NCBI GenBank assembly: GCA_964617665.1
Contig: CAZUAH010000006.1
Coordinates: 12,109 to 76,108 of the forward strand
DNA from: JADHUC01 sp964617665
Lineage (GTDB): Bacteria > Planctomycetota > Planctomycetia > Pirellulales > Pirellulaceae
Direction of reading: 5' to 3'
DNA: 64,000 bases
Shown: positions 1-8,061 of the stretch, piece after piece
Layout: each line of letters starts with the position of its first letter
Numbering within the stretch: position 1 is the first letter of the stretch
The notes under the pieces: generated by a model
What the model was told of the DNA's origin: nothing
Seen by the model: only the letters and a program-made list of their open reading frames with translations
Databases searched by the model: none
Made by a program: the position numbers and the translations under genes

Positions 1-1044
1 GTAGTGCTCGAACGGGCATGGAATGGGCTCGAATCCCCAATCTCGAAACGCTTGGATCATTGGTTCCTGCCGCTGTTCCACGATCACGCGTTTCTCGTCC
101 AACATCAGTACATTCATGTTGGCCCACGAACTGATAAGTCGCAGCTCCTTGTATTCGCTGAGTACGGGCTGAGGCGCGATCAAAAGGTCCCAGCCTTTCA
201 GAAACTCGGGCAGCTTCTGCGTATCGACCCAATCCGGGTTGACCAGGATCTTGCCGGGCGCCAGAGGCATAAGTGTCGTATCGATATGCATGGCCTGAGG
301 GCTGCGCGATTGGAAAGCATGAATCCGGTATTCGTCGCCCAGATGCCGCTGTAGCCACAGTATCCCCATCTCGTTGGTCACATGACTCTTCTGGCCGATG
401 ATGTCGGTACCGCATCGAACAAAATCGGCCGCGTCAAAGGTCGGCTCGAATTCCGTGACCACGTACCTCATCTCTTCATCGCCATACTTGGACGGCTGGA
501 AGTTGTCGTGGTACTGGTCGTGGGTGAGTTGGGGTTTGGGAGCCGCGACCCATTTGGCTCCCTGCGTAAAATACTCCTTGAACAACGACCGATAGGCCCA
601 CGCCTCGAAGTGCCGGCTTCGGTCGGCCATCGGAGCCTCGATGATTTCGTTTCCGACGACCAAGAACGGATCGCGCGGATTCGTGGCACTCGAACCGCAA
701 GGAACCTTCCAGGATGGCGTGCGAAATGGAATCTCGTAGTCGACGACCTCCGGACGTCGAACTCTGATTCCTTCGGACTCCAAAATGTGAATGAATTGGT
801 CTAGGTGCTCTTGAGCGGCCTCGATCATCTCGGGCGGATACGGCACGCCACCCAGCGACAGGATCTCGTCAATGATCGACGAATCGCTCGGCGGGAAAGT
901 GTGTTTGTTGATGATCTGAGCATCGGGCAGCATAGCGTGCTCCAATCGCCCAACGATCACTTCTTCGAGCGGATCCCATTCGTTGTATGAATTGACAGGG
1001 CAGGCCAGGGGTTGTTCGGCAGCTTGCATCCAACGGTCCTTCAT
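1..1044 (-). CDS. Glycine amidinotransferase-like protein (AGAT family), 3' end cut by window edge
   Basis: The frame is open for 348 codons from an ATG at 1044 to the left edge with no stop, so the C-terminus lies outside the window. The N-terminus contains CPVNSYNEWDPLEEVIVGR, which is close to the conserved start of L-arginine:glycine amidinotransferases. Around residue 205 there is FDAADFVRCGTDI, holding the catalytic Asp of the family. Around residue 252 there is MHIDTT, holding the catalytic His, followed later by NVLMLDEKRVIV. The catalytic Cys region would be beyond the edge. Family members move an amidino group from arginine to an amine such as glycine, giving guanidinoacetate. The true acceptor here is unknown; an inosamine-type acceptor is possible. 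The protein has no signal peptide and is probably cytosolic. Confidence 0.88.
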   Translation of the reverse strand, partial: MKDRWMQAAEQPLACPVNSYNEWDPLEEVIVGRLEHAMLPDAQIINKHTFPPSDSSIIDEILSLGGVPYPPEMIEAAQEHLDQFIHILESEGIRVRRPEVVDYEIPFRTPSWKVPCGSSATNPRDPFLVVGNEIIEAPMADRSRHFEAWAYRSLFKEYFTQGAKWVAAPKPQLTHDQYHDNFQPSKYGDEEMRYVVTEFEPTFDAADFVRCGTDIIGQKSHVTNEMGILWLQRHLGDEYRIHAFQSRSPQAMHIDTTLMPLAPGKILVNPDWVDTQKLPEFLKGWDLLIAPQPVLSEYKELRLISSWANMNVLMLDEKRVIVEQRQEPMIQAFRDWGFEPIPCPFEHY

Positions 1045-1410
1045 AAGCTTGTCGGGTCTGAGGTAGCATGCGGGAACTCGTGCAGATGGTACCACGGTTC
1101 ATGCCGAGACTTCCAGGGAGCCATAAGGCGTTGCCATGGAAAAAACGTGGTTAAGATGCTGTCGTTCTGCTCCTTGTGAGTTCCCAGTGGCTTCCTAAAA
1201 TACAATGTTCCGCGCGGACCGGTCCTTGTCTACCGATCCTGCGGAACAGCATGCCGTTAGGGCGGATATTCGTATCTGGCAATTTCTGATCGGCGAGAGA
1301 ATAACCACCTAAGCCGGTACTGGCTGGAGTAATACCACGGAATAATGCCTGCCTCGGACATCCTAAACCGTCTGGTGGCTTGTATTCTCGATACGTGCAC
1401 TGATCCGATG
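1045..1410. other. Intergenic region with nested hairpin
   Basis: No convincing gene lies here. A dyad TGTTCCGC (1206-1213) pairs with GCGGAACA (1241-1248), and its loop contains a second perfect palindrome, GGACCGGTCC (1216-1225). It sits downstream of the esterase-like gene on the minus strand and upstream of the amidinotransferase gene, so it could be a transcript end. No clear T-run was seen. Confidence 0.4.
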
Positions 1411-3510
1411 CTACACCTTATCTGCCATTGCGCCCCAGGGTTCGATTTGGCGGAGTTTCTTTGCCTTGAGCGATTGGTAGCAGTCCGGCAGGTCGAAACG
1501 CGACAGGACGGCTGGCAACAGGGTTGACAGCGGCCAGGCGTAATCTTCCGATTCAGCGACGTCGCGGTACGAGGTAAGTGCATTTTTCAATGTTACCTGT
1601 TTCACTTGGTTGGACAGTACCGCGGCAAAGGTGGCGGGCAAGGCGCCCCAGCCTTTGGCGACCAGATGAACATCGTTGTGGCCGATGGCGGCCAGCCAGT
1701 CGAGTACGCTCAGTACGTCGTGCGTCTTTTGGCCCACGTAAGGCCGGTCCAACATCAGGCTGTGCATGGCGTAGAAGAAGTCCGATCCGTAGGGTTGCAG
1801 GAAGGAATTGACCCCGCATGTGTCCGGCTGAGATTCGCCAATGCCCCGGACGTCGCATGTGAACACCGATGAGTCTGGTTCGGTTTCGATGATCTCGCGA
1901 ACCAGCGGCTCGTCGCGCAACTCGGCATCGCCTGACATGTGCGCCACGTACAGAATGGCTCGCTTGCCGGTGCGAGGCGGGCGCGAGTACCAACGCTCGT
2001 TGGACAACCGGTAAACCAACGCTTGAATCGCGGGCTCCGTTTCCACGGCGTACGCGATGGCATGCGGCATTGGATACTTGCGCGAACGTAGGTATCGCAG
2101 GATCCGGTAGTCGGGAACACCTTTGCGCGGCGGCAACTTGAGCACATCGGTTATGGCGTGTTGCAGTTCTTCGCCTCTGATCTTGCGGCGCGAAGCGGTC
2201 AGTTGTTTAGACTTGGCTTGCGTGAACGTGAATACCGTCTTTGCGTCCAATTCGGCTACTTGTCCCTTTGGCGTGCACCAGAGGTTTTCGTCTTTCTCGA
2301 TGACGATTTCCGGTTCGGTTGTCGCGTCCGACACTTTCGTCGCGCCATTGAACCAGCGATACATGGCCTCGCGGTTTTCCTGCGAGTAGCCGTGGTAGGT
2401 CGGCCCGATGAACAAGGACACGTCCTCGTCCGCTCCGAGCAACCCGTACAGCCGCTTGAGCCGGCGGAGCGTCTCTTCCGAGCCCCGCGCGTCGAAGTAG
2501 TCGCGTTCTTTGGCCAGGATGACTACCGGTTTCGGCGCCAATGCGGCCAGGAAGTCATCGTGATCCAGTCCCAATGCCACAGCCTTCGGCGGGCACTGTT
2601 CGGTGTCCTGCGGCAGTTCGTTTTCCAGGTTACGGCGGAAGGTGGATACAAAGCAAGAAGGCGCGGCCATCGTCCATCGCTGTTCTACGCCGCACAGCCA
2701 CGTGGTCATGGTTCCACCGCCCGAGTTTCCAGTCACGCCGATGTGGTTCTTGTCCACTTCCGGTCGTGTGAGCAGGTAGTCCAATGCGCGGATACCATCC
2801 CAGGCTCGCCACATCCCCAAGAATTCTCCAACCAGGAACTGTTGGTTTCCAGCGATCAGATGCTCAGTCACTCCTGGCCGAAAGCGTGGCGAGAGATCGT
2901 CGTTCACATATTGCAGACGCTCGCCTTGGCCAATCGGATCGTAGATCAAACATGCGTATCCAAGTCGAGCCAAGCCCTGGGCGAATGATTGGTAGGCTTC
3001 GGCGGCTTTGCCATTGGTCGAATGCCCGCACGTACCAACAACGCCCGGTACCGGTGACTCTGGATTCTTGGGCAGGTAGAAGTTTGCCGTGACGGGGAAT
3101 CCGGGACGGGATTCAAAGATGATCTTCTCGATCTTGTATTCATCGCGTTCGACGACTCCCGTGATGCGTGCGGCCAGCGGCGTCCGTTCCGGTTCAGGGC
3201 CAAAACATCTGCGGATTTTCGCTTGGACCGATTTGACGTATGCCCCGGCGTCCGTTTTGGTTTTGAGGCGTGCCTTCGCCTCAAGACTTCGCTTTTCCGC
3301 GGCTCGGAGTTGTTCGACGAAGAACTCCTGAACCATGCGGGGAAATCGATTCAGCGGCTGTAGATCTTCAGCCGCCATAGAGCTCTGGGCACTCAGCAAT
3401 TGAACAAGCGGCACGCTCAACGCTTGTACGGCGGCCGCACGTAACAGGTGGCGTCGGTTGAGTTTGTGTTGACGACACTTGGCCGACTTTTTGTCGTGGC
3501 AGTTGGACAT
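1411..3510 (-). CDS. Secreted protein with two tandem alpha/beta-hydrolase domains (acetyl xylan esterase-like)
   Basis: 699 residues. The N-terminus has a Tat-like signal (NRRHLLRAAA near residues 18-26) followed by a hydrophobic stretch, so export is likely. The first domain (about 100-390) is an alpha/beta hydrolase of the acetyl xylan esterase type: the nucleophile elbow is GNSGG with Ser263, an acid candidate lies in ERDYFDARG (about 336-344), and the His is in TYHGYS (about 374). A second hydrolase-like domain (about 480-680) has a matching fold pattern (CDVRGIGES, then VHLVAKGWGALP) but Trp621 stands where the nucleophile Ser should be, so it is probably inactive. The ATG at 3510 has an AAAGGAA ribosome site. 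Substrate is unknown; an esterified polysaccharide is plausible from the rest of the window. Confidence 0.75.
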   Translation of the reverse strand: MSNCHDKKSAKCRQHKLNRRHLLRAAAVQALSVPLVQLLSAQSSMAAEDLQPLNRFPRMVQEFFVEQLRAAEKRSLEAKARLKTKTDAGAYVKSVQAKIRRCFGPEPERTPLAARITGVVERDEYKIEKIIFESRPGFPVTANFYLPKNPESPVPGVVGTCGHSTNGKAAEAYQSFAQGLARLGYACLIYDPIGQGERLQYVNDDLSPRFRPGVTEHLIAGNQQFLVGEFLGMWRAWDGIRALDYLLTRPEVDKNHIGVTGNSGGGTMTTWLCGVEQRWTMAAPSCFVSTFRRNLENELPQDTEQCPPKAVALGLDHDDFLAALAPKPVVILAKERDYFDARGSEETLRRLKRLYGLLGADEDVSLFIGPTYHGYSQENREAMYRWFNGATKVSDATTEPEIVIEKDENLWCTPKGQVAELDAKTVFTFTQAKSKQLTASRRKIRGEELQHAITDVLKLPPRKGVPDYRILRYLRSRKYPMPHAIAYAVETEPAIQALVYRLSNERWYSRPPRTGKRAILYVAHMSGDAELRDEPLVREIIETEPDSSVFTCDVRGIGESQPDTCGVNSFLQPYGSDFFYAMHSLMLDRPYVGQKTHDVLSVLDWLAAIGHNDVHLVAKGWGALPATFAAVLSNQVKQVTLKNALTSYRDVAESEDYAWPLSTLLPAVLSRFDLPDCYQSLKAKKLRQIEPWGAMADKV

Positions 3511-3768
3511 AATAGCGTTCCTTTCCGCTGCGAGAATCTCGAATTAGCCCCCCAGAAGGTGACGGTCCAGATAGTATATCCGCGGTTTCGTGGACTCGCA
3601 GGCCGTCCGGTTCGTTCTTTCGTGCTCGTCTTGCGGGCTGCAGTCGAGTTCCGACGATGCATAATTCCCCACGGACAAATTTTTGCGTTATAGCCGAACG
3701 TAGGATTCTAATGACGTAACACTTGCGTTAAATTGAATATGGGTGAAAATAGTCTATATCTCCGGGAT

Positions 3769-3796
3769 TCGACAGACCGACCGAATGTGGTATACT
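3769..3796 (+). promoter_or_regulatory. Putative sigma70-type promoter of the kinase gene
   Basis: TCGACA at 3769-3774, a 16-base spacer and TATACT at 3791-3796, about 48 bases before the kinase ATG. It lies in a 334-base AT-richer gap (3511-3844) between divergent genes; no gene was seen in that gap. Confidence 0.5.
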
Positions 3797-3844
3797 TGAT
3801 TTCTTGTTTGGGTCCCGTGCTTTCGGACGTGGGCTGAGCTTTTC

Positions 3845-6445
3845 ATGTCGTCCAAGCTTGCTAATGCCTTTCTGGACAGATTAGAGCGCAGCGGACTTGT
3901 TACCAAAGACAAGGCGCCGCAGGTGCGTGATGGGCTGAAGGAGCGCGGCGTCGATCTGGATGACCCCAAAGCCATTGCCAAAGCATTGGTCGAATCCGAA
4001 ACGCTTACGCAGTGGCAGTCGGAGAAACTGCTACAGGGCAAGCACAAGGGATTCTTTCTAGGTTCCTATCGTCTCCTCAAGCCGCTCGGCAAAGGCGGCA
4101 TGGGAGCCGTCTTCCTGGCGGAACACGAGATGATGCGCCGCCGGTGTGCCATCAAGGTACTGCCACACAGCAGCATCAAGGAAGGTTCGTCGGTTCTCCA
4201 ACGGTTCTACGTCGAAGCCCAGGCCGTGGCTGCGCTGGATCACCAGAACATCGTTCGGGCCTACGATGTCAGCAAGGAGATGAAGGATAACAAGGAGATC
4301 CACTTTCTGGTGATGGAGTACGTCGAGGGCGAGGACGTTCAAATCATGGTGAACGAAAACGGTTCGCTTGACTACGTCAGCGCGGCCGACTTCGTTCGAC
4401 AGACGGCCAACGGATTGGCACATGCCCACGAGAACGGTCTGGTACATCGAGATATCAAGCCGGCGAACTTGCTGGTTGACAAGAAGGGCGTGGTCAAAAT
4501 CCTCGACCTCGGTTTGGCCAGGTTCTTCGACGACGGCGAACAGGCTTCTTTGACGAAAGCGCACAATGAAACGGTACTGGGCACGGCGGATTTCCTGTCG
4601 CCCGAACAAGCGCTGAACAGCCACGACGTTGACCATCGAACCGACATTTACAGCCTGGGATGCACCGCCTATTTCATGGTGACTGGCCATCCCCCCTTCC
4701 CGGACGGTACCGTGGCGCAGCGACTGGTTGCACATCAGGTCAAATCGCCCAAGCCAATACGCGAAGAGCGCGCCGATGCCCCCGCTGATCTGATTGCCAT
4801 CATCGACAAAATGATGGCGAAGGAGCCCGAGAAGCGTTTCCAAACCGCGCCGGATATTGCCACGACGTTGGCGGCTTGGCTGATCGAACACGGTGGGGAA
4901 GCATGGAAGCGACAGCATTCCGAAATTTCCGGCGATAGCGGTCTTTTAAAAATGCTGACCGCGCGTGAACCGACTCGTGCCATGTCGTCGCCAACGGCCG
5001 AAACGGCGGAACTGGGATTGGCACCGGATGAGGACGACAAGCCGATACCAGCCGGCAAATCGGGTTCGTCGATTGCCAAAGCAAGTGGCTCTTCGATCCA
5101 CGACGATATAGCACTGGCACCCGACGACGACGATGTCGAGGTCAATCCGGATGCCTCCGGTGGAGTAGAAGCTCCGCCGTCGGAAGAGTCGGGCGAAGTG
5201 GCGTCGCCTGAGGTAGAGGAACCAACTGCCGATAGTGCGCCGGTGGAAGAATTGCCCGCGCTGGATGAGGCCGAGATGCTCGGGTCGCTGGATTCGATGG
5301 GGAGCGATGACATGCTGTCGTCGCTGGACCCGGCGGACCTGGGGGCGCTGGACCACGACAGCACGCTGGAACCAGCGGCCGGCGAGGATCCTCTGGGAGC
5401 TATTCAGAGCGACCTTCAATTACCGGTAACTGCTTCGCCGCAGTCGTCAACAAGGCTTCGCCAGGGCGAGGCCAGCACGGTGAAACCTGAACCCGGGGGA
5501 GTCAAGTCTATTGGGCTGCCCGTCCTAGTCGGCATTGGTGGCGGTCTGGTGGCCGTCGCGATCATTGTCGCCCTCTTCATGTTTGGTTCCTCTGACGAAC
5601 CAGAGCCCTATAAACCAGTCGTTCCCGGCCCTCAGGCCAAGCAGCCAAAAGACCCGCCGGACGAGCAGCCGAAAGAGCCCGAGGCTAAGAAGCCGGATTC
5701 AGAGCCCAAGCAGCCTGACCCAGGCGACGAAAAGGTTGGCACTCAGTCGAAGAAGCCCAATCGTAACAAGAAACAGAACACGGAGCCATCCGAACAGCCC
5801 CCGAAGAAAGATGGCGACGATCAAGGCATGCAGGACGACACCAAACCGACGGTCGGGCCGACCGAACCGTCCGCGGATCCGACCAAAGACGCACCGAAGA
5901 AGGACAACACGACCAACCCAGACACCGCATTGGCAAAGGCCGACACAAAACCTGAGCCGGTGCCAATCGCGCCGCCGTCTGCCGAGGAACTCAAGAGAAT
6001 GTTCGCCGCGATCGAGGTGATCTCGGTGGAAGGGAAACTGGATACGGGAGCGGATACAAGTAAGCAAGCGAAATCGAAGAAGCCCAACGCCGCCCTGCAA
6101 CAGATCCTTACCAAAACGGGTCTGGTAGTCGAGCAGAAACTGGCTGAAACGGCAAAGAGCCTGAAGTGGGATGTGGGGACCGGCGCCAGGAGCGTGTTGA
6201 CGGTGACCATTGCCGGGAGAACGGACGGAGCAATGGTTGCATTAGGTCTAGCCGGCGACTTGAAGGTCACCGACGACAACTCGCAAACCCACAGCGTCTG
6301 GACTCATCAGCACCCGATTGCCAACTTCAGACTTGACGCGAATCAGAATACCGTTTTCGCGATGGCGCGTAAGGAGATTGGCAAGTTCTTCACCCATCTG
6401 GAACGTGAACACCGGAAGGCCGTGCAGGAGACTAGCGGTAGTTAG
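3845..6445 (+). CDS. Transmembrane Hanks-type serine/threonine protein kinase
   Basis: 866 residues. Residues 1-65 form a helical N-terminal domain often found before planctomycete kinases. The kinase domain (about 73-350) has every key residue: glycine loop LGKGGMG, Lys104, Glu124, HRDIKPAN with Asp203 and Asn208, DLG at 221-223, and the SPE motif at the end of the activation segment. A low-complexity acidic linker follows. One membrane span lies near 557-580 (GIGGGLVAVAIIVALFMFG). After it come a Lys/Pro/Glu-rich stretch (about 585-700) and a globular extracytoplasmic domain (about 710-866) that I do not recognise. The layout suggests an envelope sensor that signals by phosphorylation. It converges with the motor-like operon at 6493-9987, 47 bases away, but a functional link is only a guess. 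Confidence 0.93.
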   Translation: MSSKLANAFLDRLERSGLVTKDKAPQVRDGLKERGVDLDDPKAIAKALVESETLTQWQSEKLLQGKHKGFFLGSYRLLKPLGKGGMGAVFLAEHEMMRRRCAIKVLPHSSIKEGSSVLQRFYVEAQAVAALDHQNIVRAYDVSKEMKDNKEIHFLVMEYVEGEDVQIMVNENGSLDYVSAADFVRQTANGLAHAHENGLVHRDIKPANLLVDKKGVVKILDLGLARFFDDGEQASLTKAHNETVLGTADFLSPEQALNSHDVDHRTDIYSLGCTAYFMVTGHPPFPDGTVAQRLVAHQVKSPKPIREERADAPADLIAIIDKMMAKEPEKRFQTAPDIATTLAAWLIEHGGEAWKRQHSEISGDSGLLKMLTAREPTRAMSSPTAETAELGLAPDEDDKPIPAGKSGSSIAKASGSSIHDDIALAPDDDDVEVNPDASGGVEAPPSEESGEVASPEVEEPTADSAPVEELPALDEAEMLGSLDSMGSDDMLSSLDPADLGALDHDSTLEPAAGEDPLGAIQSDLQLPVTASPQSSTRLRQGEASTVKPEPGGVKSIGLPVLVGIGGGLVAVAIIVALFMFGSSDEPEPYKPVVPGPQAKQPKDPPDEQPKEPEAKKPDSEPKQPDPGDEKVGTQSKKPNRNKKQNTEPSEQPPKKDGDDQGMQDDTKPTVGPTEPSADPTKDAPKKDNTTNPDTALAKADTKPEPVPIAPPSAEELKRMFAAIEVISVEGKLDTGADTSKQAKSKKPNAALQQILTKTGLVVEQKLAETAKSLKWDVGTGARSVLTVTIAGRTDGAMVALGLAGDLKVTDDNSQTHSVWTHQHPIANFRLDANQNTVFAMARKEIGKFFTHLEREHRKAVQETSGS

Positions 6446-6492
6446 CACAGCCGAGTTCGCGGCGAAGCGCGAGTACTCTCGTCTCAATCCTG

Positions 6493-8037
6493 CTATCGCC
6501 CCAGGAATGTCCCACCGGTCAAATGGGCAACCGTGCGTAGGAACGTCGAAAGTTCCTTGTCAAAATAGTCTCCCAGTCCGATCGCGTTGATCGGGATCTT
6601 CGAGTGCCGCTGGCAGAGTGCGTAGATCTGTTGGGCCGCTTCTGCATTGAACTCGTTTCTACCCGCGTACGTGGGAGCACCGTCGGAAAAGAGGATAATC
6701 GTGTCAAGGTCCGCGTACCCGTAGGCCTTTTGCATAGCGGCCAGTGTATTGGTCCAACCTGTGGGCTGGACCGATCGAAGGTGATTCATCAGCCGGATTC
6801 GGTTCGCATCGCCATTGGGGCCGCTGACGCGGAGCATCGACCCGTCGGCGGGAAAGGCCTTCGCCTCGTCAGAAAACACGATCAACACGCATTCGTCCAC
6901 GTTCAAATGGTCCAGCCAGGTGGAGGCGATTCGCTGGACTTCCTCCCACCGCCCATCTTGGCCCATGCTGCCAGAAGAGTCGAATAGAATGGCGACACGC
7001 CGCAAGCCGCCTCGCAGTCCGACCAGTTCCCGGTTGACGCTCTTCTCCCGCGAGAGGCTCTGACTGAGTTGTTGCTGGGACTCCTTCAAGTCGTCCAATG
7101 CGTTGGCCAGTTGCACCTTTAGAGCGTCGACCTGCAACTGCAGCATCTGCTTGTTTTCGTTGATTCCCTTTACATAGTCCGCGGCACGCTGCAGCCGCCC
7201 CAAGTAGTCTTCGGCTCGCTCGCTCGCCTCTTGGGCCCTGGCCCTGGTATCCTGTAGTTCTTTCGCCGAAACGGCTTGGTCGGCCTTGTTCCGCTCCAGG
7301 GCCCGCGCCAGCAGGCTTTTCAGACTTTCCATCTCCGACTGACTGGACTTCTTGAGCTCCTCCATGGTTTCTGCGTTGTCACCCAATTGCTGCTCCAGAC
7401 GCGCCACCCGATCGTTCAGCGCTTTGGCCTTCTCGTCAAGCAGGTCGCGTTCCTTCTTCATGTCGTCCAACTGCGACAGCCGCTCTTTCAGCTTGGCCGA
7501 CAGGTCGGCAAGGTCTTCGTCCAACTGGGCTTTGACTTCAGTCAGGTCCTTCTTCTGTTCCGTGAGTTTGCTCTTTTCCAGGTTCAATGCGTCGAGCGTC
7601 ATGCTCAGATTCTGCACATCGCTCCGCGTTTGCGTCAGCTTCTCGTCCAATTCCTTTTGAACGTTCTCCAGATCATCGCGTTCCTTCTTAGTTGCGGCCA
7701 ATTCCAGTTCGGTCTTCTTCAGTTGCTCCGAGGTCTCGCTCAGTACTTGGATCGTATCCTCCAACCTTTGGCTTGTGTCCTCCAGTTCGCGACGCTTCTG
7801 CTCCAATTCGCTCTTTTCTTTGTCGAGTTCCTCTTTCTTGTCCGTCAACTCACTGGCAAGCGTCGCTTTGTCGCCCTCCAACTGAACGTTTCGCTTGGAC
7901 CCCTTGATAACGTTCGCCTGCAGAAAGACCGCGATCACGACGACCAAGACCACAGTGAACAGGGTTACGTCATTACTGGAGATCCAACCAGCCAAGCCTG
8001 CCTCACCGCCAGGGCTTGTTGCTTTTTCCAGTTGCAT
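6493..8037 (-). CDS. Membrane-anchored coiled-coil protein with C-terminal VWA domain, MotB/ZorB-like anchor
   Basis: 514 residues from the ATG at 8037, chosen because a strong GAGGGAGG site lies just upstream; an in-frame GTG six codons earlier would place that site inside the gene. After a short N-terminus comes one membrane span (about 24-42) preceded by WISSND: Trp18, four residues, then Asp23 at the entry of the span, as in MotB where this Asp carries the proton. Residues about 48-335 are an almost unbroken coiled coil (Lys/Glu/Leu-rich heptads). The C-terminus is a VWA domain with MIDAS residues Asp353, Ser355 and Ser357 in DSSGSMG, a Thr in PTGWTN and FSDGAP. If topology follows MotB, the coiled coil and VWA are periplasmic. 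The gene starts 24 bases after the ExbB-like gene, so they are one operon. MotB and ZorB normally end in an OmpA domain, here replaced. Confidence 0.85.
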   Translation of the reverse strand: MQLEKATSPGGEAGLAGWISSNDVTLFTVVLVVVIAVFLQANVIKGSKRNVQLEGDKATLASELTDKKEELDKEKSELEQKRRELEDTSQRLEDTIQVLSETSEQLKKTELELAATKKERDDLENVQKELDEKLTQTRSDVQNLSMTLDALNLEKSKLTEQKKDLTEVKAQLDEDLADLSAKLKERLSQLDDMKKERDLLDEKAKALNDRVARLEQQLGDNAETMEELKKSSQSEMESLKSLLARALERNKADQAVSAKELQDTRARAQEASERAEDYLGRLQRAADYVKGINENKQMLQLQVDALKVQLANALDDLKESQQQLSQSLSREKSVNRELVGLRGGLRRVAILFDSSGSMGQDGRWEEVQRIASTWLDHLNVDECVLIVFSDEAKAFPADGSMLRVSGPNGDANRIRLMNHLRSVQPTGWTNTLAAMQKAYGYADLDTIILFSDGAPTYAGRNEFNAEAAQQIYALCQRHSKIPINAIGLGDYFDKELSTFLRTVAHLTGGTFLGR

Positions 8038-8061
8038 ACTTTGCCTCCCTCGCACCCGTCC

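Noticed and set aside
2158..2988. 276-codon open frame on the plus strand
   Set aside because: It is antisense to the first hydrolase domain, which has recognisable motifs.
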